Source of the DNA: Ichthyophis bannanicus
Lineage: Eukaryota; Chordata; Amphibia; Gymnophiona; Ichthyophiidae
NCBI GenBank assembly: GCA_033557465.1
Contig: CM066031.1
Location: forward strand, 1,666,378,800-1,666,442,799
Length of the DNA stretch: 64,000 nucleotides
Direction: 5' to 3'
Shown: piece after piece, positions 40,860 through 52,437 of the stretch
Layout: every line of letters starts with the position of its first letter
How positions within the stretch are numbered: position 1 is the stretch's first letter
Position numbers and translations under genes: made by a program
The notes under the pieces: generated by a model
Database searches by the model: none
What the model was told of the DNA's origin: nothing
What the model saw: the letters and a program-made list of their open reading frames with translations, nothing else

Positions 40860-41000
40860 TATTTAACTGATACCTTTCTAATGGTAGCTCAAGGTGAGTT
40901 AGTCAGGTATTAACCTGTACCTGGAGGGCTTACCCAAGGCCACAAGGAGTGCTAGTGGGATTTGAACCTGATCTTGTTGGTCACTAGGCTATTTCTCCAC
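40860..41000 (-). mobile_element. tRNA-derived SINE, minus strand
   Basis: Reversed, it reads gtggagaaatagcctagtgacc, then the B box aggttcaaatccc (40957-40969 on plus), then ctccttgtggccttgggtaag. Same family as 29405-29530. It lies inside the chromovirus between protease and polymerase. Confidence 0.65.
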
Positions 41001-41159
41001 TCCAATCGGGGTTGGAGGGGGAGGGTTGACCAACAGTGTTAAAAGCCGTGCATAGGTCAAGAAGGATAAGGATTGATCAAAGGCTGCAGGATTTAGCCAG
41101 GGCTGTTTCAGTGATTTTCCTTTCATAGTTTCTTTCTCTCACCCTGGATGAAATGATTT

Positions 41160-41700
41160 TACCTCCTTTCTTTCTAGCTTTCTTCTTTAGTGGGAGCCTC
41201 AATTTTCTTTGACTATGTGTACACTACCGAGCATTCAATGCCTCTCCCACTCATCAATGAAATTCTGGAACATCAGCTCAAATTTTCACAAAGCTTCACC
41301 TTCAGGAAGCCTATAATCTTATCTGTATACAAAGAGGAGATGTATGGGAGATGGCCTTTTGCACCAAATATGCACATTTCGAGTATCTAGTGATGCAGTT
41401 TGGCTAAAGAAATGCCCTTGGTACTTTTCAACACCTGGTAAATGAGATATTCTGGGACCTGTAAAATCAGTATGTCAAGAGTATCTAGACAACATCCCGA
41501 TTCTCTGAAAACCTGGTGGATCGTGAGCACAAAGTCTGTCAAATATTAGGGCATCAAGGAAACCCAAGCTGTATGACAACTTAGAAAGATGTAAATTTGA
41601 TAAAAGAGCCATAGAGTTTCTGGATATAGTATTTCACCTGAAGCCATCTGGATGGATCTTCAGAAGATCTCTGCTGTGATGGATTGGCAAATTCCAAAGA
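41160..41700 (+). pseudogene. Chromovirus reverse transcriptase, broken
   Basis: [21 protein letters not shown] at 41238-41300 corresponds to the YPLPLI-EIL--L--A--FTKLDL motif. [13 protein letters not shown] and EYLVMQFG (about 41350-41406) correspond to KTAF-T-YGHFEYLVMPFGL. TFQHLVNEIFWDL follows at 41429. The YVDDIL box region (VKSI*TTSRFSENL) is unreadable, with a stop. Split into at least four frames. Confidence 0.7.
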
Positions 41701-41724
41701 GTATCCAGTAGTTTTTAGGGTATA

Positions 41725-41990
41725 AATGCGCAGGAGATGGCCGCCTTCCAGTCAAAAGTAAGCTCTGGAACCAGCAGGTCATAGAATGAAAGTGAAAGGG
41801 GATAAACTCAGGAGTAATATGAGGAAATATTTCTTTATGGAAAGGGTGGTGGATGCATGGAACAGCTTCCCAGTGGAGGTGTGGAGTTAAGAACAATATC
41901 TGAATACAAGAAAACATAAGACAAATTCAGATGGGCAGACTGGATAGGCTGCATGGTCTTTATCTGCTGTTATTTTTAACGTTTCTGTGT
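41725..41990 (+). mobile_element. CR1 3'-end fragment inside the chromovirus
   Basis: Encodes a short CR1 C-terminus (KVKGDKLRSNMRKYFFMERV at about 41786-41845, then DAWNSFPVEV) and ends with atgggcagactggataggct, catggtctttatctgctgtt and tttctgtg. Related to CR1 subfamily B by protein, with a different tail. Chromovirus text resumes at about 41990 (QEFSKVIAPLTEVLKK). Confidence 0.8.
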
Positions 41991-41994
41991 TTTA

Positions 41995-43681
41995 TTGTTT
42001 TATTCAAGAATTCTCCAAAGTAATTGCTCCACTGACGGAAGTGCTGAAGAAGGTACTCCATTCAAATGGGGCCAAAAACAACAGTAGGCTGTGATAACCT
42101 CAAATCGACATCCAAATCCACCCCTATCCTAATACATCCTGATTCAGAAACATAATTCATAGTGGAAGCTGATGTATCAAAAGAGGTTATTGGTGCCATG
42201 CTATCCCAGAGGGAAGGCATTAAGGAATCTCCTCCATCTGTTTGCTTTCTAATCCCAGAAGCTGACAGCATCTGAGAAAAAATACCATATCTATGAGGGA
42301 GCACGCCACCAACTCCAGATTACCCAGTCCTTAAGAATCTGGAACTGCTTAAAACTTTGTAAAATATGAACTCCAGACAGGCACGCTGATTGCTTTTCTT
42401 GATTCAATTTTGTCCTGACCTACTGGCCAGGAACCCAAAATAATAAGGTAGATGCCCTCTCCCAGAGAAAAAGAAATGAAGCACCAGAGCCATAGACTCC
42501 TACACAAATCTTCATCCTGAGAATTCTATCCTAGGCACTAGAATGCTGGACATTCTGGAGCATGTATAAGTGAGTGTGCCCAGTGATGAGTTCACTCATG
42601 ACCTACAGCAGAGAATGACAAGATCTGGAGAGGAAGTGAGGTGGAACTGACATTAGAGATTCATTTACAAGAGAGACAAGTTATATATACCTAAGGCTAA
42701 CACACTCCTGGAAGTACTTCGTAGCGACCTTGTCTTACAGGTAGACCATCCCGGCATTCGCAGGACCAGGAAACTAGTTGGCCAAGACTTATGGTGACCA
42801 GGGTGGGACCAGGCTATAAAGGCATATGGTAACTCCTGTGTTTGTGCATGAAATAAAGTTCCAAAAAGCCCCCAAAGACTATTAATGCCACTACCCACAC
42901 CCTCCAAACCTTAGGAGTAGATTTCCATGGACTTACCTATGTCACAAGGAAAATCCACAATCTTGGTGGTGGTTGATTGTTTTTTTTCCTCCAAGATGGC
43001 CTATTTTGTAACCATCGTTGGCCTCCCAACAGTATTTGAATCAGCAGATATGTTGGTCCAGGAGTGGGCTGCCTCCCACATAGTCTCTGACTGAGGTGTA
43101 CAGCTCACTGCACGATTTTAGCAAAAAGTGCTGAAGCTTCTAGACATCCAAGTCCACTAGTCTTCAGCTTGCCATCCATAATTGAATGGGCAGATGGAAC
43201 ATGAGAAGCAGACCTTCGAACAAAACCTATGATGCTTTTGCAATTACCATCAAAATTGGATCCAACTACTTCCAGTAGCAGTGTATAATAATTCAAAACA
43301 TTTGTCAAGCAAGTCATCACCATTTTTTTTATAAATAATGGAATTTGCCCTCACTTTCATTTAGTGAAGTCCAAGCTTCAAGAATTTTAGCAGCAACAGA
43401 CTGAGCCAAAGCCCTCATTGAACAGCATGCACAAGTGTGACAGGGACTGGAAAAGGCAAAGAAAGGCTAGAAAAGATATGCTCACAAGCAGCGCTGAGAT
43501 AAAGTTGGGAATAAAGTATGGGTCTCCATAAGATGTTTGAAGAGTAATCAACCCACTGGTAAGGCTCAATCAGAAGTTTGTGGGACCTTTTATAATTCAG
43601 GAACAAGTGAATCCAGTTGCATTTTGAATACAACTCCCAGCAAATCGTCTGATCCATCCCATGTGCCACGTGATCTGATCC
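41995..43681 (+). pseudogene. Chromovirus RNase H and integrase, broken
   Basis: EFSKVIAPLTEVLKKVLHSN (42007-42066) is the typical F-K-A-PLT-L-K connection after the polymerase. At 42720-42840 DHPGIRRTRKLVGQDLW is the integrase zinc-binding region. At about 42915-43075 ISMDLPM, LVVVDCFFSSKMAYFVTIV and SADMLVQEW are the catalytic-core blocks, with the first two acids legible. HIVSD and LNGQMEHEKQTFEQ (about 43080, 43180-43215) are the third block. SNQPTGKAQSEVCGTFYN and ANRLIHPMCHV lie at the C-terminus. Stops throughout. Confidence 0.75.
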
Positions 43682-44537
43682 TTTTGTTGTTTATTAATTT
43701 ATTTAATGGTATTTCTATCCCGCCTTTTCCTTTAATCAAGGCGGTTACACAGCAAACAATCAATTGAATTGTATTTGGGTTCAAGGTGTGCATAAATGTA
43801 CAGTGATGTGTGTGTGTGTGGGCGTGATGATTAGAGTGCGCTATTTACATCACAAGCTTTATACAGAGGTTGTGCAAAGAGCGTGCGGGGAAGTTGTTAG
43901 TCCATGGTTTAGGTCTCAAAATGTGTTCGGGCCGTAGTGCTCCAGGAATAGTAGAGTCTTTAGTTGTTTCCTAAAGTCCTTGGTGTCTTCTGTGGCTCGT
44001 AGTTCATCCGGGAGGGCATTCCACATTCCAGGTGCTGCCATTGACAGCGCTCTTCGTGCAGTGGACTTGCATGTCTTTGTCTAGTCTTTTGGCGTGTTGA
44101 TTGTATCTGCTGTGGCTCTTCTTCTGGGTCTTGTGCTGGCGTCCGGTTGTATGAGGGGTATGAGGCTGAGTGCGGAGTTCTTGTGTTTGATCCTGAATAT
44201 GTTTAGGATTGTCTTGTATCTGATTCGTGAGCTGATTGGGAGCCAGTGCAGTTCTTTTAGTACGGGGGTGATGTGGTCTTGTTTGGATGCACCGGCTACT
44301 ATTCGTGCTGCTGTGTTTTGGGCCATTTGTAGTGGTCTGAGCGATTGTTTTGACATGCCAGTATAGATTGGGTTGCAGAAGTCAAGTATGGGGGTTATTA
44401 GAGCTTGGCAGACTGTGCGGAAGTGTTTGTGTGTGAGGAGTGGTTTGAGGCATCTAACTATTCTCATTTTGAAGTAAGCGGTTTTAGTGGTTCTGCTGAT
44501 GTGTGATTGGAAGTTTAGCCCTCTATCGAGTGTTACT
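43682..44537 (-). mobile_element. L2-type LINE 3' part, minus strand
   Basis: The 3' tail on the left reads, reversed, aaggcgggatagaaataccat then (taaat)n. 44081-44467 (minus) is open for 128 codons: RIVRCLKPLLTHKHFRTVCQ, LDFCNPIYTGMSKQSLRPLQ, TAARIVAGASKQDHITPVLK and LHWLPISSRIRYKTI. It is a separate L2 subfamily from the copy at 26341 and closer to the one at 10076. It lies between the chromovirus and the RTE 3' end. Confidence 0.82.
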
Positions 44538-45219
44538 CGTTGTTAAGTGCCGTCGAGTCGGAGTCGACTCATGGCGACCCTCTGGATAGCTATCCTAAAT
44601 TGTGTTCGGTCTTGAGTCAGGTGGCTCATTATTGATAGACTGGTACCCGCAGCTGCTATTATTGTATCGATCCATCTCATTGCTGGCCTTCCTCTTTTGC
44701 GTTTACCTTTTATCTTCCCAAGCATGATGTCTTTCTCTAATGATCTCTCTCTTCGCATGATGTGTCCAAAGTATGAAAGTCAAAGTCTTTTCATCTGAGC
44801 TTCTAAAGAAAGCTTAGGTTTGATCTCCTCTAGTACCGGCTGGTTTGTTCTTCGGGCAGTCCATGGTATACACAGTATTCACCGTCAGCACCATAATTCA
44901 AAGGCATCAATTTTCTTCCTGTCTATCTTTTTCACTGTCCAGCTTTCACATCCATATGATGTTATTGAAAATACCATGGCTTGAACAAGTCGAATCTTTG
45001 TATGGAGAGAGACATCTCTGCTCTTGAGAATCTTATCTAGGTCTTTCATAGCCATTCTGCCAAGAGCAATGCGTCGTCTGATTTCTTGACTGCTTGTTGC
45101 TTCTTTATTGATAGTTGATCAAAGTAGGTTAAAGTTGTTCACGATTTCAATTTCTTCTCCTTCAACGATGAACCTGTTGATTATGCCAGTTGTCATGATC
45201 TTTGTCTTCTTTACATTAA
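44538..45219 (-). mobile_element. RTE-type LINE 3' part, minus strand
   Basis: The left end, reversed, contains the ccatgagtcgactccgactcg and acggcacttaacaac terminal sequence seen in several vertebrate RTE families. Coding on the minus strand: MVFSITSYGCESWTVKKIDR and FELWC (about 44995-44890), then, 44543-44758, RRERSLEKDIMLGKIKGKRK, GRPAMRWIDTI and RVAMSRLRLDG. SLEK-IMLGKI-GKR--GR--MRWLD with a terminal SR-RL is the RTE/BovB-type C-terminus. Internal stops. Flanked, together with the L2, by gatctgatcc repeats. Confidence 0.78.
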
Positions 45220-45279
45220 GATCTGATCCTACTGAAGCCTTTTAGACAGAATCCCTTTCCAGGTCGGTCTCTATAGCCT

Positions 45280-45440
45280 GTGACTATCAAGGGACATCAA
45301 GAGTTTGTGATGCAAAATATTCTTGAGTCTGAGTTCATCCAAGACTGTCTATCATATCTGGTGGACTGGAAGGAATATGGCGGGAGCCAGCCAGCCAGCC
45401 AGCCAACGTCCATGCCAAGAACATGTTGATTTGTTAGGGA
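45280..45440 (+). pseudogene. Chromovirus chromodomain remnant
   Basis: HQEFVMQNILESEFIQDCLSY followed by LVDWKEYGGSQP (about 45295-45395). This matches the chromodomain pattern (E-E-x-VE-IL-SR----LQYLVxWKGYG-EE-SWEP) at the integrase C-terminus of chromoviruses, which guides insertion to chromatin. An (agcc)n microsatellite at 45385-45404 disrupts the SWEP end. The frame is open for about 50 codons only. Confidence 0.72.
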
Positions 45441-46287
45441 CTGCCCAGAAAAAGCAAATCTTAAGGCCCCGGGTTGGGGGGGGGAGATATTCTGTCAAGC
45501 TAATTGAGAATCAAACCCATGGTTTGTGGAACTGGAAATGAGTGGTTTGTGACGTGAGCCACAGAGGCTGCTCAACCTGAAGCCTTATCTATCCTGTGGC
45601 TTTGTTACTGTACTTCTTTATAGTAAGGCTTGAAACTAGCATAGTTAAGACTCCACATAATCCAGAACACCTCTAATTAAACTTCTGTTTGGTGCCAAGA
45701 AATATGATCTTGTGACCCCCCCCCCTTCTCTGTGTGAAGTGTTGGCTTCCAATAACATACAGGATCCCATTTAAGGTCCTCACCATTACAAATGAAGTCC
45801 GTAACACCTGTCTACCATTCTTCCTTGCTAACTTGATAATTCTGTTTTGTCCCCCAGTGCATGCTCCGTTCTTCCCAACACAATTTGCTGGTAAAGTTGT
45901 CTCTTCTAAAAGTACGTTTGGAATGCCCAAGGAACTCCTGTTTCAGTTTCTTAGCTTCCACCTTATGTAATGATGTGTCCTAAACATTAGATTTGAATCG
46001 TCCTAAAAGAAGCTTAAAACTTCTTTGAAAGCTTATTTTATGCTAGTCTTCCCATCACACCATTGATTTGGCTATGATCTGACCTGTTGGGACAACTGCT
46101 TTCTGCAATCTCACCTAGGTTCTGTTAGTGTTTTCCCCTTCTCTTGTTGTCTCTTATACATAATAATTTAGTATTGTTGTTTTAAGCCTTCTAGTTTCTT
46201 ATTTCATCTCCTTTGAAGTCCTGTTACCTCCTTCTGTAACCGTATCATAGTATTGTAAACTGCGTAGATAGTGTTAGATACGCAATA

Positions 46288-48397
46288 CAGTGGTACCTCG
46301 GTATACGTCATTAATCCGTTCCAGATCCTTGGACTTATACCAAACTGGACGTATACCAAACAAACTTTTCCAATAAGATTGTTTAATACTAAAATACAAA
46401 TGCAGTGGGTGAAATATATACTGTACATACAGTAAATGAAATTTTACCAAATTTATTTATCTCTTTTCTGTCTCTTTTCTTCTGTCCAAAGAACTTTGCT
46501 TCTGCCTTCTCCTCAGGATGTTTTCGAAATGTGACATTGTTTGGTCATTCCAGACAATGCTATTACGACTTGTTTGAGCTTTGTTGGGATGGTACTTCTC
46601 TGCAAAGTTTTTGACATCCATCCATTTGGCAAAGATTCCCTTGATTAATGAAGTAGGGGCTTCCTCAACCTCCTCCTCATCTGAGCCTGAAGAGAGTGTA
46701 GCCATCTTAGTCTTGTGCTCCTCCTTCTCAAGTTCCTGCAGATCCTCAGTGGTCAGCTCTTCTTTGTGTCCCTCTACTAACTCCTCCACATTATTATTAC
46801 TCACATCCAGACCCATGGACTTACCCAGAGAGACAATATTCTCAACTATAGGCACAGCCTCAAAGTCCATTTCAGTCACTGCTTCTGGCCACAAATTCCT
46901 CCAAGCAGAGTTCATTGTTTTGTAGGAAACTTCCTGCCATGCTTTGTTAATAAAAGTTATGCAGTGGAAGATAGTAAAGTGATCTTTCCCAAACTCTCTT
47001 AGGGTTAATTCTGTGTCAGAGGTCACTTCAAAGCACTTCTGAAATAGTGCTTTAGTGTAGAGTTTCTTGAAATTACTGATAACCTGCTGGTCCATGGGCT
47101 GAATGAGAGGAGTCGTGTTAGGGGGGAGAAATTTTACAGTGATGAAGTCTAACTCCAGCAACACATAGTCCTGCAAGCTTGGAGGGTGAGCTGGAGCATT
47201 GTCCATTATGAGGAGGGCCTTCAGAGGCAGGTTTTTCTCCTCTAAATAACTTTTTACACTTGGCCCAAACACAATATTAAACCACTTGCTGAAATATTCT
47301 CTAGTTACCCAAGCCTTGCTGTTTGACCTCCACATCACAGGTAACTGAGTTTTCTGGACGTTAATGTTTCTTAAAGGCCCTCGGGTTTTCAGAGTGGTAG
47401 ATCAATAGAGGCTTCAGTTTGCAATCCCCACTTGCATTGCCACAGAACAAGAGAGTAAGCCTGTCCTTCATTGGCTTGTGCCCTGGCAATGCCTTCTCTT
47501 CTTGTGTAATATAGGTTCTGTTAGGCATTTTCTTCCAAAACAGGTCAGTTTCGTCACAATTAAAAACTTGTTGGGAAACAAAACCCTCAGCCTTTACAAA
47601 TTCCCCAAAATCATTGGCGGCATCTTTATCAGCACTGGCTCCCTCTCCATGTCTCACAACACTGTGAATGCCAGTCCTCTTCTTAAAATTATCAAACCAG
47701 CCATTGCTGGCTTTAAACACTTCACCTTCTTCGCTCGTTCCTGCCTTGTTTTTCAAAAGATCAGCATGTATCAGTTTTGCCTTTTCAAAATTATCGCCTC
47801 TGATACGCTATCGCCAGCACAGTTTTTCTGTTATCCAGATCAAAAGCAATTTCTCAACATGCTCTAATGTCTCTGATCTTTGTTTGGTAATCGATTTCAC
47901 CCCCTTCGCAACGTTAGCCGATTTAATAGCGCCTGTTTTTCACAATCGTAGATACCGTCGTTCTCGGCATACGGTATGCAATAGCCAAGTCCTGGGTACG
48001 CATGCCATCTTCATACTTTTCAACAATCTCTTTTTTCACCTCCATGGTGATCCTAACCATTTTCTTCATTGCTTGACTCTTCTCATTAACTTTCTTAAAA
48101 CTCATTGTTAACGAATTTACAAAAGATTTACGAGAAAAAACACAAAATCACGTGAAAATTCAGAGTTATAGCGTGGGTTGTTTACTGAATAGTAGCAACA
48201 GGCGTGCTGGCGCTCATGGGCAGTTGTAGCATTGTCTCGAAAGAGGTAAACAAGGGTAATGCGCACAGTCGTGACTCATCGAACTCGAGTCGTATTCCAA
48301 ACAAATATCGGTATACCAAACAAAATTTTTCGCGTCCAAACAGGACGTATATCAAGTTGGACTTATTTTAAAGCGGATGTATATTGAGGTACCACTG
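46288..48397 (-). mobile_element. Tigger (pogo-type) DNA transposon, 2110 bp
   Basis: Inverted ends cagtggtacctc (46288-46299) and gaggtaccactg (48386-48397), each flanked by TA, the Tc1/mariner target duplication. Subterminal sequence is also inverted (ggacgtataccaaacaaac near 46343 against the gtataccaaacaaaattttt region near 48310). The minus strand encodes a CENP-B/Jerky-related transposase with three lesions. The insertion site is an L2 3' tail. Confidence 0.92.
46457..48105 (-). pseudogene. Tigger transposase, broken
   Basis: Minus strand, three frame segments. 48105-47923: MSFKKVNEKSQAMKKMVRIT then IVEKYEDGMRTQDLAIAYRM, a Psq-type helix-turn-helix that would bind the ends. A frameshift near 47935 and a stop near 47812 interrupt the second DNA-binding domain. 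47756-47361: WFDNFKKRTGI and FNCDETDLFWKKM with the first catalytic Asp (about 47553). A frameshift near 47362 follows. 47338-46457: LIMDNAPAH with the second Asp (about 47201) and LIQPMDQQVISNFKKLY with the third (about 47090), spacing 36. The C-terminus is acidic (GSDEEEVEEA) then FAEKYHPNKAQ. All three acids survive. Confidence 0.92.
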
Positions 48398-48425
48398 TAT
48401 ATCAAATAAAGCTGAAAGATAATAC

Positions 48426-48830
48426 CTAGAGGCAGTGCATGAAGAAGCCTGCCCCCGGAGGAGCCTATTGGCGCAGCAAGGGCTGTGTCCTATCAGTGGT
48501 CATATATAAGGAGAGCTAGACAGACACCCCCTTGCTGGGGTTCAACAGGTTTTGGTGGCCTGACCTGCATCTACTGTCAATCCATCTCCCTTCGCTTTCC
48601 TAGAGGAATGTTTGCCGCCTTCCCCCTACTGCTCACTGCCAAGCTTTCTGTCTCCTGATTCTTGCCAGGTTCCTACTTCAATACCGCTCCCTGCTTACGA
48701 TTCCTGGCTCCTGATCCACACCTGATTCTTCAACCTGAATGGCACCTGCACTCTTCTGCCCTGGGCCAACCTCTCTATCCACGCTCCTGCTGGTCTTTAT
48801 AAAATATTAGCGCATATGGCAGAGGACAGG
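48426..48830 (+). other. Possible LTR-like segment
   Basis: Contains a TATA-like tcatatataaggagagctag at 48502-48521, then a C/T-rich leader (cctgacctgcatctactgtc; cctgattcttgccaggttcc) resembling the R/U5 part of vertebrate gypsy LTRs. It lies in the right place for the 3' LTR of the chromovirus, beyond the L2. I cannot see a matching 5' LTR, so this is weak. Confidence 0.25.
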
Positions 48831-51800
48831 CCTTGTATCCAGGTTCAATCACTAATATTTGCATGTCCTTTACATATGTATGGGTGTAGATCAAAATACC
48901 TATAATCTCTGCAGGTATGTGGAGATTTCACCCATGCACTGTCAGCTGCAGCAATAAAGTGAGCACCTTCACGCTGAAGCGCCTACTTTTATGCTGGTTG
49001 GTATTTTATAAGATGGCATTTACATGCATATATGACCACATAGGTCATTTTATTAGCCATTCCCATTCCTATGTGCCTGGCTTACTAAGTTTTTATCCAC
49101 ACAGAATGGGAGAGAAACCTTAGTGAATCAGGCTCTTAACTCATTACAGTGGACGTAACTGCTGTCCATAGTTTGACTTTTGGGGTGCATAATGGCTTGG
49201 CCAATGGCACTCTGTTCCATGTAATGACATGATTCAAAAGCTTGAAAGGTGTAGGTTTAGAATAAAAACACAATGTTGTTCATTTTTATCAAATCCATGT
49301 AGGTGTAATACCCTACTGTGTTATGGACTGCCAGTAGCATGTTGTCCCCTTAAGAAAAGCACATTGAGAATGGTACACATAGCTAGATACTGGAAGGTTT
49401 GTAGTGCCTCAGCTGGAAAATAAGGGATAAAATTATTTTTTCCCAAACCACTTTCCATTCTGTGGCATTTCTCTTCCTCTAACTTAAAAGTGACACTCTC
49501 ACACTAAAGGAAAGCAGAACTGTGTAAAATGTTTTAATAATTTTGTATTTACAGAACATTTCATTACATTTAAATGTCATAGTTTTGTAACCTTAATTAT
49601 TCTTCTGGCTCATAAATCAGTGCTGGTTCTTTCAGAGCAGAAATCTGATAGCTGCCTGGGCTCGGAAGATAAAAGTGTGTGTGTAAATGCTATACAAGAA
49701 CCTAGGAAATTTAAGCAGCAGGAAAAGACCTTTTGGATCAGCAAGCACAATGCCTTAACCCTGTAATATCTCATAGTCCAGGAACCAAGCATTCTGTTCT
49801 TCCGTGCCTCTGACTAGTTCTTATCTTACCGAGTAACAGATTTGTCTAAAAAATGGGGAAACGTGTTGGAAAGAGGCTAGACTCCAAAAGGCAATGCGAT
49901 TTCTGTAATAGTAGACAGCTTATGTGGCGCAGGATTGCAGTGTCCTTCAAGCATTCGCAAAGCCAGTATAATTACTGCCAGAAAAGATTGCCTCTTTGCC
50001 ACTATTTTAGACGTGCATAAAAACTGGAAGTCTGGCATGTTGCACAATTTGTGAAGACAAATGGAAAAGAAATATGGAGCATCATTCAGGAAATTGGTTA
50101 AAAAGTAAAGAAATGTGTGCTGTATAAAATGACCCATTTGCCTCAGCCATTGCTGCCTCTGTTTTAGGCTAATTCTCAGCGCTCACGTATTAAGCCAGCG
50201 GGGGCCTGGGCTGGCAGAATCGCAGGGATAACGGCCTCGACTCCAGAAGGAGAGAATATGTTGCAGTTCATTTGAGGGCACCCCCAAGAGGCCAGCACAG
50301 AGCACGGTGTAGTCTCTGAAACTGTCAGCTCTCTCAGCAGCAGAGCTCCAGCTGTGCTGCTGCTACTGCAGAAAAAGATTGAAAGTAGAGATAGTTGGCA
50401 GAGACGCCCCATGAACCCCTATACTGCACAGCTAGAGTTGCGAAGGGTTTTTAAGACTTTGCCCAGATTTGGATGGAGCCGTATAAGGGAGCATTTGGTC
50501 TGTTGTATGTTCTAAGTCTGTGATACAAAAACAGGAGGTGATGTATTCTGTGCTTTTAGAGTTTTGAAATCTGCATCGGACTAGGCAAAGTGCTATAACT
50601 TTCATGTCCCGTCATTTTTTGTGTTCAGCAAGTGACACGTCTGTTGTACTTCATAAGCGCTGGGTGCTTCTTTTGTTCTCTGCAGTTGTAGGGGATTTTA
50701 AAACTCAGTTACAAAATGTCTGCCTTGCCTTTTGCCGCCATTTTGTAGCTTATTGTTGGATAACGAAGAGACAGAGGAAAAGAGAAAGTAAACAGCGTAG
50801 CGCAGGAGAAGTTTCAAAAGGAATATGAAATCTTCCTGTTTTATTTAGATGCTTAGCTGTTGCCAACTGACTGCCTTTAAACAAGCAACATTACAGTATC
50901 TGGAAAGCGACCAGATCCTGTATTCGAGCAGCTGACCTTGGGTAGATGCCATCGAGTGTTCTTTTCTAAATGTGCTGCCGGCAATCCTGTATGTCACTGT
51001 AGCTTCTAACCCAGCTCAGATGCAGAGACTCTATGTAATGTACAAAGACACTAAAATACGACATTTTTCCTAAAGAGCATTTACAGGCATCCTTTATTAT
51101 TCAGGATTTTGTCAGATGTACGCATGTGGTATTTCAGAAATTAGGATCTATTCGGAGCTGTTACTTAACCTCTCTCACATAGCAACAGCCAGAGTCTGTG
51201 TGGAAGACTCATGAAATTCTATAAATAAATTCTTTAAAAGATTTACTGTACTTTGAGACTGAGCTACCCTAGAGGCACTTGTTTGTGCAAGCCAAGGACT
51301 AAACATGCACAACAGAAATTAAAGACATATTAAGCGTTTGTTTCAGCTTGCTTATGAATGTTAAAGTTTAGATGTGGTTAAGGAATTATAGAATTATTGT
51401 CGTCTGATTTCTTCAAGTTAGGATTGAGTAGACGTGTGTGCCTGTGTGACGAACTGGGGGAAAGTAAGGCTTCAAATGCCTTATACAGTGTGAAGTTTTA
51501 TGAATTGTCTTTATTTCTCAGTGCTATGGTAATAAATGTAAATAGGCTATTTGAGGTCTTGCTAATGTGTGCGATAAAATGTCACTAAACTTGATTTATG
51601 TGTCTATATATAGGGCTTCTATAGTTAGATGTTTATAAATCATAAATGTGATAGCACATTTTTGAAAGGCCATTTGTGTGCTTTCAGAGACGTCCAAATG
51701 AAAACATCTCCAAATCGACGTCAATTATAGAAAAAGGGTGGGGCACATGTAAATCCTACGTATTACAGAATGAAGCGCATGAAAACACGGGAATGGACAT

Positions 51801-52329
51801 CCACGTGCAGCGGAGGCGCCATTTTGCAAACATATATGTGGGAAAAATCAGCAAGGGAGCTCCAGCAATTTACACGCGTTTCCTGGTCATTCCGCAAACC
51901 TAGACATGCAGCCACTCTTAATCACAGAGAACTCGATGTTTAGCTCATTTCAATTTGAATGGGAAAATAAACTTTGCTGGATTAAGAGAGAGATTCCCCT
52001 TCATACCGCCTGTAAGGTCAAAGCGAGCACTGTTCAAACCTTTTTTTATGCCAGGGAGCATGTGTAAAATATAGACGGGTACAATTTCCTTCTTATGAAA
52101 TCGGAACACGTATGTAGATTTGTGCCCCTCCCAGAGTATGCCCCTGACACAGTCCATGCAATTTAGACATAGCCGGGGCAGACACGTGTAAATGTGAGCC
52201 TTTCTAAAATGGCTGCTTGCATGTAGATGTATATTGCACATACATGTGCCATAAACACATGTACAAAACACGAATAAAGCTTCTAAAGGCACTCCCTTAA
52301 GGGTTTATTTTTCAGGTACCGTAATTAGG
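48831..52329. other. Repeat-poor stretch, no gene recognised
   Basis: About 3.5 kb, the longest part of the window without a recognised mobile element. Open frames are all under 90 codons. 50160-50420 is more G/C-rich than its surroundings. I see no coding motif, tRNA or obvious exon. Confidence 0.5.
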
Positions 52330-52359
52330 GCTTCCTTAAAGATGCAAAAAACCTGTGGG

Positions 52360-52437
52360 CCCGATATTCAAAAGCACTTATATGTCGTCGAAAGCCGGTA
52401 TATAAAGCCAGTTAAATAAATTAATAAATAATGTATA
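52360..52437 (+). mobile_element. L2-like 3' tail fragment
   Basis: Reads gcccgatattcaaaagcact, then gaaagccggtatataaagcc and agttaaataaattaataaat. The 'ccggtatataa...(aaat)n' end is L2-like. Very short. Confidence 0.45.

Larger units (their letters stand above)
40100..45480 (+). mobile_element. Ty3/gypsy chromovirus, decayed, with nested insertions
   Basis: Domains in the Ty3/gypsy order: aspartic protease (40176-40373), reverse transcriptase (about 41190-41700), RNase H (about 42000-42480), integrase (about 42650-43681) and a chromodomain (about 45280-45440). The integrase C-terminus is continuous across the L2/RTE insertion: LIHPMCHV before it and LLKPFRQNPFP-like text after it. Insertions inside: SINE (40860-41000, minus), CR1 tail (41725-41990), L2 (43682-44537) and RTE (44538-45219). 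Gag and the 5' LTR are not visible. Many stops; old and inactive. Confidence 0.82.
45700..48425 (+). mobile_element. L2-type LINE 3' end, split by a Tigger element
   Basis: 45734-45970 is open: KCWLPITYRIPFKVLTITNE, matching the L2 HWLPI-YRI-FKVL motif. The 3' tail reads taaactgcgtagatagtgtt then agatacgcaaTA at 46287. It resumes after the Tigger element with TAtatcaaataaagctg at 48398. Removing the insert restores an ordinary L2 tail with one TA. The last boundary is approximate. Confidence 0.72.

Noticed and set aside
50160..50450. CpG island or first exon
   Set aside because: More G/C-rich than its surroundings, but CpG count is low and no clear promoter or donor site is present.
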